A DNA stretch of 11,269 bases from Acidobacteriota bacterium (lineage in GTDB: Bacteria > Acidobacteriota > Vicinamibacteria > Vicinamibacterales > UBA8438), in assembly GCA_012963185.1 (NCBI GenBank), contig DTWD01000400.1, positions 1-11,269 of the forward strand. Reading direction: 5' to 3'. Shown one piece after another: positions 1-7,882 of this stretch (position 1 is the stretch's first letter; each line of letters starts with the position of its first letter). A program made the position numbers and the translations under genes. The notes beneath the pieces were generated by a model, which searched no databases, was not told the DNA's origin, and saw nothing but the letters and a program-made list of their open reading frames with translations.

Positions 1-1
1 T

Positions 2-697
2 GCTGAATATCGCGGGCTTATTGCTGCGCTCGAATATCTAGTCGAACGCCAGCATCGCGACGTGATCATACGTTCCGACTCGCAACTTTTGACGCGACAG
101 ATGACCGGGAAATATCAAGTGAAGCACCCCGCACTTCGCAAACTACATATCCGCGCAAACGAACTCGAGGCTCTCTTAGCCAACGTTAAATACGAACATA
201 TTCCCCGTGAACTAAATCAGCGAGCAGATAAATTAGCGAACGCCGCTATGGACGAAACCACTGACGCTGACCATACGTCACCGCCAGTGCATTCTTCAGC
301 CAATCCATCGAGTCCCACAGTCCTCAGCGTAGGAATAGATATCGAGGACGTTGACCGAGTCAAGGATTTAATCCGACGCTACGGGGATCGTTTTACGAGA
401 CGGATATTCACGAATGGCGAGATTGATTACTGCCAGCGTCGTCGTTTTCCTGCGCAGCACTTTACCGGACGTTTTTCGGCAAAAGAAGCCGCGATGAAAG
501 CGCTTGGCACAGGGCGAGGAAAGGGCGTGCTTTGGAGAGACATTGAGGTTATTCGTTCAGGAGGACCGCCAAAACTTGAATTTACGGGCGGAGCCAAAAA
601 TCGAGCAGGCGAACTCGGTGTGACCGATGCAGTGTTGAGTATCACTCACACAAAGACCATCGCAATGGCCCATGTGTCACTTATACACTGTCCCTAA
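2..697 (+). CDS. RNase HI-type domain fused in frame to holo-ACP synthase (AcpS), 5' partial
   Basis: The frame is open from the left edge to TAA at 695-697; the true start lies outside the window. The first part is RNase HI-like: an AEYRGLIAALE helix with the conserved Glu at 5-7, SDSQL with the catalytic Asp at 77-79, HIPRELNQRADKLAN with Asp at 227-229. The first catalytic Asp would lie upstream. This fold cleaves RNA in RNA-DNA hybrids. After a Pro/Ser-rich linker (about 248-319) comes a full AcpS domain (about 320-694): GIDIEDVDRV with metal-binding Asp at 338-340, and FTGRFSAKEAAMKALGTG with Glu at 485-487. AcpS moves 4'-phosphopantetheine from CoA to acyl carrier protein for fatty acid synthesis. 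In-frame ATG 248 and GTG 287 could start AcpS separately, but neither has a clear Shine-Dalgarno. GTG 62 is inside the RNase H fold and is not a sensible start. Domain calls are firm; one polypeptide versus two products is unproven. Confidence 0.85.
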   Translation, partial: AEYRGLIAALEYLVERQHRDVIIRSDSQLLTRQMTGKYQVKHPALRKLHIRANELEALLANVKYEHIPRELNQRADKLANAAMDETTDADHTSPPVHSSANPSSPTVLSVGIDIEDVDRVKDLIRRYGDRFTRRIFTNGEIDYCQRRRFPAQHFTGRFSAKEAAMKALGTGRGKGVLWRDIEVIRSGGPPKLEFTGGAKNRAGELGVTDAVLSITHTKTIAMAHVSLIHCP

Positions 698-731
698 TAC
701 AACCTTACGTTTTCTTGTACCGCACGTAACA

Positions 732-2030
732 TCACTCCGCATGCCGCCGCATAAAAACCGGTACATCTTCGAGTTCTTGATCCTCATTCATCTCTAAATC
801 GACAACAGGATCAAGACTAGAGCCTGATTCGGTAGTATCACCGGATAATGGAAGTTCTATGAGCCGCCGACGAGAGATGGCAATGCCGCCGTTGCCATTT
901 GCTGAAATTTCGGCTGAAGCTACAGTCTCATCTTGCTTCAAATTGGAGTAATTCTTTAAGTCAACCGGTGTATCAACTCCCGTTGATACCGCCCTGTTCA
1001 CGGCACGGCGCGAACCAATTTCATCAAATCCCGTTGCAATGACGGTGATTTGCACTCCACCTTCCATATCGGGATCAACAACCGAACCAAAAATGAAATT
1101 GGCATCTTCATGCACGGCCTCTTGAATAATTGTGGCTGCCTGCTCTACCTCGTGCAATCCGAGATCTGAACCTCCAGTAACATGAAGGATTACACCAAGG
1201 GCGCCTTCAACATTAGCGTCTTCAAGTAGAGGACTCGAAATCGCAAGTCTGGCCGCCTCAACACCCCTGTTCTCTCCTTCTGCGTAACCCGTTCCCATGA
1301 TCGCCATACCCATATCAGACATGATCGCCTTAACATCTGCGAAGTCTAGGTTGATCTGACCAGGAACATGGATCAGGTTAGATATCCCATAAATCGCTTG
1401 ATGAAGCACATCGTCAGCAACAGCGAACGCATCGTTCACGCTTGTATTCGCTTCAATTGTCTCCAGCAATCTGTCGTTAGGTATTACAATCACTGTATCT
1501 ACCGTATTGCGTAGTTCTTGAAGTCCACAATCAGCCTGCTGCGCTCTTCGCTTGCCCTCAAATCTAAATGGTTTCGTAACAACCGCCACTGTTAACGCGC
1601 CGAGTTCGGTAGCAAGCCCAGCGATTACCGGTGCGGCTCCCGTACCGGTACCCCCACCCAATCCTGTGGTAACAAATACCATGTCGGCGCCATCGAGCGC
1701 GCTAATTATGTCCTCAGTATCTTCTAGTGCCGCCTGCCGGCCGATCGTTGGGTCTGCACCAGCACCAAGTCCTTTGGTTAACTTCTTACCAATTTGTAAC
1801 CGCCGGGGAGCAGCGTTCGCCGCGAGCGCCTGGGCATCGGTATTAGCAACGATAAACTCCACGCCGCTTAAACCGGATGTAACCATGCGGTTTACTGCAT
1901 TACTACCACCACCACCGACACCAATTACTTTGATTCTGGCTCCCGGCTGTGGGTTTTCGCCAAGCTCTATACGCATATCCCTATCGGCACCTAAATCCAC
2001 ATCACCAATCATTTCGCCGGATTCCGACAT
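732..2030 (-). CDS. ftsZ: Cell division GTPase FtsZ
   Basis: Tubulin-like GTPase that polymerises into the cytokinetic Z ring at midcell. The 432 residues show a 31-residue N-terminal tail, glycine-rich nucleotide loop [13 protein letters not shown] (37-49), tubulin signature [12 protein letters not shown] (123-134), and T7 loop [11 protein letters not shown] (227-237), whose Asp residues activate GTP hydrolysis in the next subunit. A variable acidic linker (about 335-419) ends in the conserved peptide [13 protein letters not shown], the docking site for FtsA and other partners. The ATG start has a strong GAGGAGG six bases upstream. The first 29 nt overlap the end of ftsA, so coupling is likely. 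It is the last minus-strand gene here and converges on the RNase H-AcpS gene with a 34-nt gap. The N-terminal tail is longer than in E. coli or Bacillus, but the core is complete. Confidence 0.98.
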   Translation of the reverse strand: MSESGEMIGDVDLGADRDMRIELGENPQPGARIKVIGVGGGGSNAVNRMVTSGLSGVEFIVANTDAQALAANAAPRRLQIGKKLTKGLGAGADPTIGRQAALEDTEDIISALDGADMVFVTTGLGGGTGTGAAPVIAGLATELGALTVAVVTKPFRFEGKRRAQQADCGLQELRNTVDTVIVIPNDRLLETIEANTSVNDAFAVADDVLHQAIYGISNLIHVPGQINLDFADVKAIMSDMGMAIMGTGYAEGENRGVEAARLAISSPLLEDANVEGALGVILHVTGGSDLGLHEVEQAATIIQEAVHEDANFIFGSVVDPDMEGGVQITVIATGFDEIGSRRAVNRAVSTGVDTPVDLKNYSNLKQDETVASAEISANGNGGIAISRRRLIELPLSGDTTESGSSLDPVVDLEMNEDQELEDVPVFMRRHAE

Positions 2031-3291
2031 ACCTATCCTCCTCGCCGTTGCGTTCTACTAGATCTACGTACGATAAGAATGATCTGATTATTGTCCGCAC
2101 ACGATCTAGCACTCCAACTGGAGCCTGTTCTTTATCTATTACATGGATTCGATGGGCATACATCACGAGACCAACTGCTGTCGAAAAAGCAGGGTTATCA
2201 ATATGATCGGTGAGTCCTCTGACACCAAGTGGGCTACCCCTGCGAACAGGCACATCAAAAATCTGCTCAGCAATCTCTGTCATTCCTTCAAGTGCCGAAC
2301 CGCCACCAGTCAGTACGAGGCCAGCGTTGAGCGAGTGTTCAAACCCCTTTTTCCTGATGTCATCTGATAACAAATGAAAAATTTCTTCGGCCCGAGGCTG
2401 CAAAATTTCCGCAACAAGACGTCGCTTCACCCGCCTAGGCTGTCTACCGCCAACACTGGCAACTTCAATGGCCTGATCTTCATCAACTAAAGTCACTAAC
2501 GCACAACCATCGCGGCGTTTCGTCCTCTCCGCATCTGCGATAGGCGTCCGAAGTCCAACAGCGAGGTCTTCCGTGAAAAGCTCACCACCCTGCATGACTG
2601 CACCGGTATGCCACAAACTTCCGCGTTCATAGACCGCGTAATCGGTTACACCGTGACCTATATCAACAATCGCGACACCTAGCTCTTTTTCGTCCGGTGT
2701 CAAAACTGCTTCCGCTGCTGCTAGTTGCTCAAGAACCGTGTCGATTACTTTAACCCCCGAACGGTTGACACTCGCCACCACGTTTTCACTAGTCGATTGT
2801 CTGCAAGTCACAATGTGCGTTTGGACCTCAAGGCGAGATCCAATCATGCCAACTGGCGCAACAATCTGTTCTTGTTCATCAACAACAAAATCCTGCGGTA
2901 AGACGTGAAGGACCTCATATCCGTTTGGCACTGGCGGCGCCTTCGCCGCATCAATTGCTCGGCGGACATCTTCCCGAGTGATCTCACGATGTGCGCCAGA
3001 GACCGCAACAACACCTCGACTATTTAGTGCTCGTGCATGTCCGCCAGAAAGTCCCAGGTAAACAGACTCAATGACGACGCCAGCCATTAGCTCGGCGTCG
3101 TCAAGAGCTCTCTTAATGGAATCCACGGCTTGCTCTAAGTTAACGATGACACCACGACGAATACCTTTTGCGTCAGCCAGGCCAGTTCCAACAATTTCCA
3201 GGCTCCCATCCTCCATCGCTTCACCGACAATGGCGGTCACCTTAGAACTACCAACATCAAGCCCAACAACGTATTGTTCGTTACGCGCCAT
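2002..3291 (-). CDS. ftsA: Cell division protein FtsA, actin-like Z-ring membrane tether
   Basis: FtsA is an actin-family ATPase that binds the FtsZ C-terminal peptide and anchors the ring to the inner membrane face. I start it at ATG 3291 (429 aa): GGAGG lies just upstream and the protein begins [18 protein letters not shown]. An in-frame GTG at 3336 would add 15 residues without a well-spaced Shine-Dalgarno. Visible motifs are phosphate-1 LDVGSSKV (11-18), phosphate-2 [13 protein letters not shown] (209-221), [18 protein letters not shown] (230-247) and the adenosine motif [11 protein letters not shown] (327-337). His and Val in phosphate-2 replace the more usual Gly and Thr, but the DxGxGxT pattern is kept. 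A likely amphipathic membrane helix spans about 393-409. It is followed by a charged 20-residue tail, which is unusual because the helix normally ends the protein. The tail overlaps ftsZ by 29 nt. Confidence 0.96.
   Translation of the reverse strand: MARNEQYVVGLDVGSSKVTAIVGEAMEDGSLEIVGTGLADAKGIRRGVIVNLEQAVDSIKRALDDAELMAGVVIESVYLGLSGGHARALNSRGVVAVSGAHREITREDVRRAIDAAKAPPVPNGYEVLHVLPQDFVVDEQEQIVAPVGMIGSRLEVQTHIVTCRQSTSENVVASVNRSGVKVIDTVLEQLAAAEAVLTPDEKELGVAIVDIGHGVTDYAVYERGSLWHTGAVMQGGELFTEDLAVGLRTPIADAERTKRRDGCALVTLVDEDQAIEVASVGGRQPRRVKRRLVAEILQPRAEEIFHLLSDDIRKKGFEHSLNAGLVLTGGGSALEGMTEIAEQIFDVPVRRGSPLGVRGLTDHIDNPAFSTAVGLVMYAHRIHVIDKEQAPVGVLDRVRTIIRSFLSYVDLVERNGEEDRYVGIRRNDW
2037..2043 (-). promoter_or_regulatory. 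Ribosome binding site of ftsZ, inside ftsA
   Basis: Minus-strand GAGGAGG lies six bases before the ftsZ ATG. It sits inside the last codons of ftsA, encoding the Gly-Glu-Glu of its tail. It fixes the ftsZ start and implies that ribosomes finishing ftsA pass over this site. Confidence 0.85.
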
Positions 3292-3387
3292 TCTTCCTCC
3301 GATAACAGCTTTCGCCGCCTTCGTCTCGATACGCACGCCCTGCGTTTAAATCCATTTCGACCATTCACAATCTCTCGCTAAAGATCT
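3292..3387 (-). other. ftsQ-ftsA intergenic gap
   Basis: This 96-nt stretch has no gene. It holds the ftsA ribosome binding site next to ftsA. A 12-bp perfect palindrome (TAAAGATCTTTA, 3379-3390) overlaps the ftsQ stop codon. An AT-rich patch (minus-strand GGATTTAAAC) could be part of a promoter, but no convincing -35/-10 pair at normal spacing was found. It is one of the few places in the cluster where an internal promoter could sit. Confidence 0.4.
3296..3300 (-). promoter_or_regulatory. Ribosome binding site deciding the ftsA start
   Basis: Minus-strand GGAGG is followed by AAGA and then ATG 3291. It favours this ATG over the upstream in-frame GTG at 3336. Confidence 0.75.
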
Positions 3388-4206
3388 TTATTGTTCATCA
3401 AGAGGCCGCACATAGATGCGGCCATTAAACCTCAAGTCGACATAATCCACACCACTCACTCGCGCACTAAGCGACGGTTTTAATTCCTCGTATGTTTGCA
3501 GTCGTTCTGCGAACTGCTCTGCTCCGAGATGGATATACACGGGATCTCCGCTGAGTAAGACCACCGCATCGTGTGGGTCAGCAACATCAACCTGGGACAA
3601 CAGTTCCGATAATCTCGGCGCCTGCCGTTCGATATCTGAGAGTAACTCGGTCACTAAGGCCGCTCGCCGTTTATCGATGCCTCTGTCATCACCATCTACA
3701 CCAACTGATAATCCATCAATTATGGGCAAATCTAAATCCCTGAATCTTGGTGAAAATTCATCAAGGATCACTCCTTCTGAATCAATGAGATACAACGCCG
3801 AACCGAAACGCCCAAGTCCAACCGGTTCACGCTCGTTGACCACCACTTCGATAGTCGATGGCAACACGCGCCTCAGTGTCGCGTCTTCGATCCAACCGGC
3901 AGCACGTAAATGATGTCGCGCTTCGTCAAGGTCGGCGAGAAGAAGATTCTGTCCATGTAAGGACTCTACTAACGTGGTTACCTCGCCGACCGAAAGACGG
4001 TTATTTCCTATAACGGTAATTGTTTCTATCCTGAGCAACGACGTATTGCGGACCGTTTCCAATACCCAATACGCACACCCAAATGCCACAACAGCGATCG
4101 CGATAATCCGAGCAAACACCTTTAGATACGATGCACCTTGCCGTCTCCGAACCGGTTTTAAGCGGGCTCGATGAAATCGCTTGTCAGGACGAATATGTAC
4201 CGTCAT
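3388..4206 (-). CDS. ftsQ: Cell division protein FtsQ/DivIB
   Basis: Bitopic divisome protein that bridges early cytoplasmic and late periplasmic division proteins, in complex with FtsB and FtsL in characterised bacteria. The 272 residues show a short basic cytoplasmic tail (RPDKRFHRARLKPVRRR), one membrane segment at about 30-49, then a POTRA domain at about 58-127 (SLLRIETITVIGNNRLSVGE to LPSTIEVVVNEREPVG). The C-terminal FtsQ domain carries LYLIDSEGVILDE and ends YVDLRFNGRIYVRPLDEQ, the typical beta strand near the end of FtsQ. The ATG shares four bases (ATGA) with the murC stop and its own Shine-Dalgarno is weak (AAAGG well upstream), so coupling to murC is likely. Family-level sequence conservation is low, but the architecture and the place before ftsA make the call firm. 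Confidence 0.93.
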   Translation of the reverse strand: MTVHIRPDKRFHRARLKPVRRRQGASYLKVFARIIAIAVVAFGCAYWVLETVRNTSLLRIETITVIGNNRLSVGEVTTLVESLHGQNLLLADLDEARHHLRAAGWIEDATLRRVLPSTIEVVVNEREPVGLGRFGSALYLIDSEGVILDEFSPRFRDLDLPIIDGLSVGVDGDDRGIDKRRAALVTELLSDIERQAPRLSELLSQVDVADPHDAVVLLSGDPVYIHLGAEQFAERLQTYEELKPSLSARVSGVDYVDLRFNGRIYVRPLDEQ

Positions 4207-5597
4207 AACCGTCGCCTTTGCTCAATAGAATCGACCACTCTTTTCGCAACTTTACTAATCGACCCTGCACCCAACACAACGAGCATGTCGCCAACATCAA
4301 CAGATGCAACTGCGCGCTCAACCGCAAGGTCCACACTATCAACTACCTGCACTGGTATTGGAGCGATGTTCTTTATCTCTGCAGCTATTGCGAATGCATC
4401 AGCGCCTTCGATCGGAGACTCACTTGCCGCGTACACATTCGTGAGCAGTACTTCGTCGGCACACGCAAGTGTCTCCCCAAAACGAGCGAGCAATCGAGCA
4501 GTTCTTGTATAACGGTGTGGCTGAAACAACACAACGAGACGGCGAGGACAACTCAATCTTGCCGTGTCGATTACGGCAGCAATCTCAGTTGGATGATGAG
4601 CATAGTCATCGACGACATCAATATTATTTGACGTGCGATAACGTTGAAATCGCCGTTCCACACCAGTGAACGATTCCAAAGCATTGACTGCTGTCTCAGC
4701 ATCAATGCCGAGGCAAGTTGCTGTAGCAATTGCAGCGAGAGCGTTACTCACATTGTGTTGTCCGGGCACACTCAAACGAAGCGTTATTTCTTTCGTTAAA
4801 CCACCAAGAGAAAGTGTTACCAGGCAACTCGAACCAGCTGGTTCAAGAACAATGTCATGAGCACGAACGGACGCGGCTGTGTCGTCAGTACCGTAGGTCA
4901 ATGCTCGACTTGCTAAACGTTTCGCTATAACTGCCAAAACCGGATCGTCAACACACACAACAACACGACCCGTCTTAGGCACGCGATTCGCGAACTCCTC
5001 AAATGCCGCAGTGAGACCATCAAAACCGTCATAGGCATCAAGATGCTCATCATCAATATTAGTGAGAACAGCTATGTCAGGCCTGAGGTGAAGAAACGAT
5101 CTGTCGCTCTCATCCGCCTCCAAAACGATGAACGCACCGTCTCCATGCCTGGTATTGCCACCAAATGCCCGCACTACTCCTCCGATCACAGCCGTCGGAT
5201 CGAAACCAGCTGCCTCCAACAAGAGAGCGACCATTGAAGCAGTCGTAGTTTTGCCGTGCGACCCAGCTACCGCCACAGACCGCTTGAGAAGTGCAAGCTC
5301 TGCCAATATCTCACCTCGGCCAAAAATCGGTATTTGCCGCCGGCTTGCCTCAACCACTTCGGGGTTATCGTCCGGCACTGCAGACGAGACCACGACTAGA
5401 TCTGGCGCATCGAGATAACTTGAATCATGCCCTTTGCGCACTCTAATTCCGACGCCCTGCAACCGTTGAACGGACTGCGAGAATACGAGGTCCGAACCAC
5501 CAACCTCATAACCGAGAGTGTGGAGAAGTCGTGCAATACCACTCATTCCAATCCCACCGATGCCAACCATATGCACACGTTTAACTTGTTCAAGCAC
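4203..5597 (-). CDS. murC: UDP-N-acetylmuramate--L-alanine ligase MurC
   Basis: Cytoplasmic ATP-dependent ligase adding L-Ala, the first peptide-stem residue, to UDP-MurNAc. At 464 aa it is close to family length. Mur-ligase domains follow in order: a Rossmann-like UDP-binding start with VGIGGIGMSGIA (11-22); the ATP-binding centre with P-loop GSHGKTTT (112-119) and EADESD (160-165); and the C-terminal domain with DDYAHHPTEI (from 330), FQPHRYTRT (from 358) and a late GAGSI loop. The GTG start is chosen because AGGA lies seven bases upstream and the protein begins directly with the UDP-binding strand. The gene starts 14 nt after murG and ends in an ATGA overlap with ftsQ. murB, often fused to or following murC, is not present here. 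Confidence 0.97.
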   Translation of the reverse strand: MLEQVKRVHMVGIGGIGMSGIARLLHTLGYEVGGSDLVFSQSVQRLQGVGIRVRKGHDSSYLDAPDLVVVSSAVPDDNPEVVEASRRQIPIFGRGEILAELALLKRSVAVAGSHGKTTTASMVALLLEAAGFDPTAVIGGVVRAFGGNTRHGDGAFIVLEADESDRSFLHLRPDIAVLTNIDDEHLDAYDGFDGLTAAFEEFANRVPKTGRVVVCVDDPVLAVIAKRLASRALTYGTDDTAASVRAHDIVLEPAGSSCLVTLSLGGLTKEITLRLSVPGQHNVSNALAAIATATCLGIDAETAVNALESFTGVERRFQRYRTSNNIDVVDDYAHHPTEIAAVIDTARLSCPRRLVVLFQPHRYTRTARLLARFGETLACADEVLLTNVYAASESPIEGADAFAIAAEIKNIAPIPVQVVDSVDLAVERAVASVDVGDMLVVLGAGSISKVAKRVVDSIEQRRRL

Positions 5598-5604
5598 ACA
5601 TTCG

Positions 5605-5608
5605 TCCT
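5605..5608 (-). promoter_or_regulatory. Ribosome binding site deciding the GTG start of murC
   Basis: Minus-strand AGGA is followed by seven bases and then GTG 5597. An ATG overlapping this region is out of frame and stops after three codons, so the GTG is the start. Confidence 0.6.
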
Positions 5609-5611
5609 ACT

Positions 5612-6700
5612 TTAAGACGTTGAAAGCTTTAACAACTCAGTAATTCGGTCCACGATTGTTTCCGCAGCGTTAGGCCTTGCGAGACGAAAAGCCGCTTGTG
5701 ACATCGCCTGCAAACGCTCACGATCCGCGATCAAATCCAATAATCTATTTGCGAAACACGTGCTTAGATCTATTTCATCTACTAGCTCAGCAGAACCAGC
5801 ATCTACCATTACCTGCGCATTGCTTCGCTGATGGTCATACGCCGCATGTGGAAATGGCACGATCAGTGACGGTCGCCCGGCAGCTGCGACTTCGGCAAGT
5901 GTCGTCGCACCTGCCCTGCACACGACCAGATCGGCCGCATGCATTTCCTCATCCATCAGATCAAAAAAACATTCGACTTGCGCATCAATCCCTGCGCGAC
6001 GGTAAGCACCCCGCACGATGTCAACATCTACCTCTCCGGTCTGATGCGTAACGTCAATACCTCCGGGTACTCGCGCAATAATAGGAGCCGCCTCCATCAT
6101 CGCCTCATTAACGGCATGAGCACCCTGAGAACCTCCAACCACTAAGACACGCGGTCGACGAGACTTACTCAATTGAGAATCTGGCGCCGCAAAAAACCCT
6201 TTTCGCACGGGGTTCCCACTCACAAAAGCCTTGTCTCCGAAAAAGGGCGCTGACTCTTCGTAGGAAACAGCAGCCGCGCGCACGAACGAGGCTAATAGAC
6301 GATTCGTCATTCCCGGCACAGCATTTTGTTCAAGCAGCATCGTTGTCTTTCCAGTCAATGAAGCGAACAGAACCAGAGGACCAGCGCTGTACCCGCCTAG
6401 CCCGATCACCAAATCTGGTCTGGTCTGAAACAAAATACGTACCGTATCCAGCAATGTAACTGGCGCCAACACCAAGGCATATAGCCTTGCAACCGTTGAC
6501 TTGCCGACCAACCCGGAGCTTCGGATTCGCTTGAAAACAAATCCTTCTTTCACCACAGCCCGTGCTTCGAGCCCTCGTCCTGTTCCGGCAAAAACAATAT
6601 CGGCGTCCTGATAACGGTCGACCAATGCTCGCGCAACTGCTATCCCTGGAAAAAGGTGTCCCCCGGTTCCCCCGCCCGCAAAAAGTACTCTCAGTGACAT
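5612..6700 (-). CDS. murG: Lipid II synthase MurG (undecaprenyl-PP-MurNAc-pentapeptide GlcNAc transferase)
   Basis: Peripheral inner-membrane GT-B glycosyltransferase that adds GlcNAc from UDP-GlcNAc to lipid I, making lipid II. The 362 residues (from ATG 6700) begin MSLRVLFAGGGTGGH, the acceptor-side glycine-rich loop (9-15). Other motifs are GLGGYSAGP, LLEQNAVPG, SGNPVRKG, the second glycine-rich loop GGSQGAH (189-195), HQTG (219-222), and the donor-binding block CRAGATTLAEVAAAGRPSL (from 261) followed by PFPHAAYDHQRSNA. An in-frame TTG at 6709 would add three residues. ATG 6700 is preferred because family members start right at the strand before the first loop, though its GGAG (6704-6707) is only three bases away. 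It follows ftsW after 60 nt and precedes murC by 14 nt. Confidence 0.97.
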   Translation of the reverse strand: MSLRVLFAGGGTGGHLFPGIAVARALVDRYQDADIVFAGTGRGLEARAVVKEGFVFKRIRSSGLVGKSTVARLYALVLAPVTLLDTVRILFQTRPDLVIGLGGYSAGPLVLFASLTGKTTMLLEQNAVPGMTNRLLASFVRAAAVSYEESAPFFGDKAFVSGNPVRKGFFAAPDSQLSKSRRPRVLVVGGSQGAHAVNEAMMEAAPIIARVPGGIDVTHQTGEVDVDIVRGAYRRAGIDAQVECFFDLMDEEMHAADLVVCRAGATTLAEVAAAGRPSLIVPFPHAAYDHQRSNAQVMVDAGSAELVDEIDLSTCFANRLLDLIADRERLQAMSQAAFRLARPNAAETIVDRITELLKLSTS

Positions 6701-6760
6701 CAGCTCCAATCAAGGCCAATAACCCAGAAACAACGGTCGGTTGCTTGCTCTTCATCCATG
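6701..6760 (-). other. ftsW-murG gap with an out-of-frame ATG
   Basis: A 60-nt gap in an otherwise tight cluster. An ATG overlapping the ftsW stop (ATGA at 6764-6761) opens a frame that runs through this gap and far into murG in another phase. It begins MTWMKSKQPTVVSGLLALIG, weakly hydrophobic after a basic start. I see no Shine-Dalgarno of its own and no recognisable family, so it is not annotated as a gene. Confidence 0.35.
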
Positions 6761-7861
6761 TCATGTTTCAGCCGACGCGTACTGCGAAATATTCAGCAAC
6801 ATCCCCATGCCAAGTAAACTGATCAATAGTGACGAACCACCTGAACTGACAAAAGGCAGAGGAATTCCTTTTGTCGGCAGCAGACCAAGGACCACACTTA
6901 TGTTGATATACGCTTGAAGGGCAATCATGGTTGTTAGGCCTAGAGCCAGCAAAGCCCCAAACCGGTCTGGGGCATGCCGCGTCACATGAAGCCCACGCCA
7001 AGTAATCACCACAAAGCAAAGAAGAATGACGGTCGCTCCGATCAGGCCAGTCTCTTCGGCAATTACCGCGTAAATAAAGTCGGTATGCGGCTCAGGAAGG
7101 TAGCCAAGTTTTTGCACACCGTCCATCATTCCTCGACCAAACACTCCGCCAGTTCCAACGGCAATCAGCGACTGGACCAGTTGGTAGCCATCGCCAGTTG
7201 AATCAGCCCATGGGTTAAGAAAACTAATCAAACGGGCACGGCGATAATCCTCGAGCCAAAGAATCGCTGCCAATATTGGTGTCAAAATCAACGCACTCGA
7301 AATGATGTAGCGGTAGCTGATTCCCGCTGTAAAGACCATCGCCCCCACAATAACGAGCAGCGTAACGGCAGTACCAAAATCAGGCTGTAACAGAATTAGC
7401 CCCGTAACAACGCCAGTGGCAATACCTATTGGGAGGAGTGAGTACGAAGGTTCATTAATGCGGTCCATCCTTCTTTCAAGGAACGCAGCAGTAAAAATAA
7501 TGATCGTAACCTTCGCCAACTCCGCAGGCTGAACCCCATAGCTGCCGATACCAAACCAGCGTCGAGTTCCATTGATCTCCGGCCCAAATAACACTGCTAC
7601 GAGTGCTACTCCTGAAACAACTACGCCAGACCACATTACTGGCGATTTCTTGAGCAACCGATAGTCCACTTGCATCACCGCTGACAGAAGAAGGCACCCG
7701 AACACAGCCCACATCAACTGCCGCATGAGATAAAAATAAGGAGCTTGCTGCCGATTATTTGCCAAATCTGCAGACGCGCTGTAGACCATTACGACACTGC
7801 ACCCAAGTAGGATTAGTGTCGCCCAAAACAAAGCCTTGTCCGTTTTCAGTTTTCGAGCCAT
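6761..7861 (-). CDS. ftsW: Septal peptidoglycan glycosyltransferase FtsW (SEDS family)
   Basis: Polytopic inner-membrane glycosyltransferase that polymerises lipid II at the septum with its partner class B PBP (FtsI). The 366 residues show the SEDS layout of about ten membrane segments. Signature motifs are NGTRRWF (97-103), QPAELAK (111-117), QPDFGTA (159-165), the large loop with GDGYQLVQSLIAVGTGG (223-239), LPEPHTDFIYAVIAEE (255-270) with the conserved catalytic Asp at 261, and PTKGIPLPFVSSGGSS (329-344). FtsW rather than RodA is inferred from its position between murD and murG. The ATG start (MARKLKTDKALFW) fits the usual short basic N-terminus. It is preceded by a 246-nt non-coding gap, and its best Shine-Dalgarno lies in a perfect palindrome, which suggests local control not seen at the other genes. 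Confidence 0.96.
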   Translation of the reverse strand: MARKLKTDKALFWATLILLGCSVVMVYSASADLANNRQQAPYFYLMRQLMWAVFGCLLLSAVMQVDYRLLKKSPVMWSGVVVSGVALVAVLFGPEINGTRRWFGIGSYGVQPAELAKVTIIIFTAAFLERRMDRINEPSYSLLPIGIATGVVTGLILLQPDFGTAVTLLVIVGAMVFTAGISYRYIISSALILTPILAAILWLEDYRRARLISFLNPWADSTGDGYQLVQSLIAVGTGGVFGRGMMDGVQKLGYLPEPHTDFIYAVIAEETGLIGATVILLCFVVITWRGLHVTRHAPDRFGALLALGLTTMIALQAYINISVVLGLLPTKGIPLPFVSSGGSSLLISLLGMGMLLNISQYASAET

Positions 7862-7865
7862 ACTC

Positions 7866-7877
7866 GCCGACCTCGGC
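7866..7877 (-). promoter_or_regulatory. Palindrome containing the likely ftsW ribosome binding site
   Basis: The minus strand reads GCCGAGGTCGGC, a perfect 12-bp palindrome (five-base arms around a two-base centre if it folds as RNA). It ends four bases before the ftsW ATG. Its GAGG is the best Shine-Dalgarno candidate, about nine bases before the ATG. Pairing in mRNA would tend to hide it; GGCGAG nearer the ATG is a weaker alternative. Confidence 0.45.
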
Positions 7878-7882
7878 AGTCT

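Noticed and set aside
705..729. Inverted repeat TTACGT/ACGTAA between the RNase H-AcpS gene and ftsZ as a bidirectional terminator
   Set aside because: The stem is only six AT-rich pairs around a 13-base loop with no proper T-run on either strand. It is too weak to call a terminator, although the convergent position is suggestive.
1938..2030. 31-residue N-terminal tail of FtsZ as a fusion or wrong start
   Set aside because: The GAGGAGG site directly supports this start, and FtsZ N-terminal tails vary widely in length among bacteria.
1552..2061. 169-aa plus-strand open frame opposite ftsZ
   Set aside because: It lies antisense to the conserved GTPase core of ftsZ, is rich in Pro/Ser/Ala as expected of a reverse-complement shadow, and resembles no family.
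3340..3387. Promoter for ftsA-ftsZ in the ftsQ-ftsA gap
   Set aside because: TTGTGA and TTTAAA are present on the minus strand but only about 14 bases apart, so no convincing sigma-70 promoter can be called by eye.
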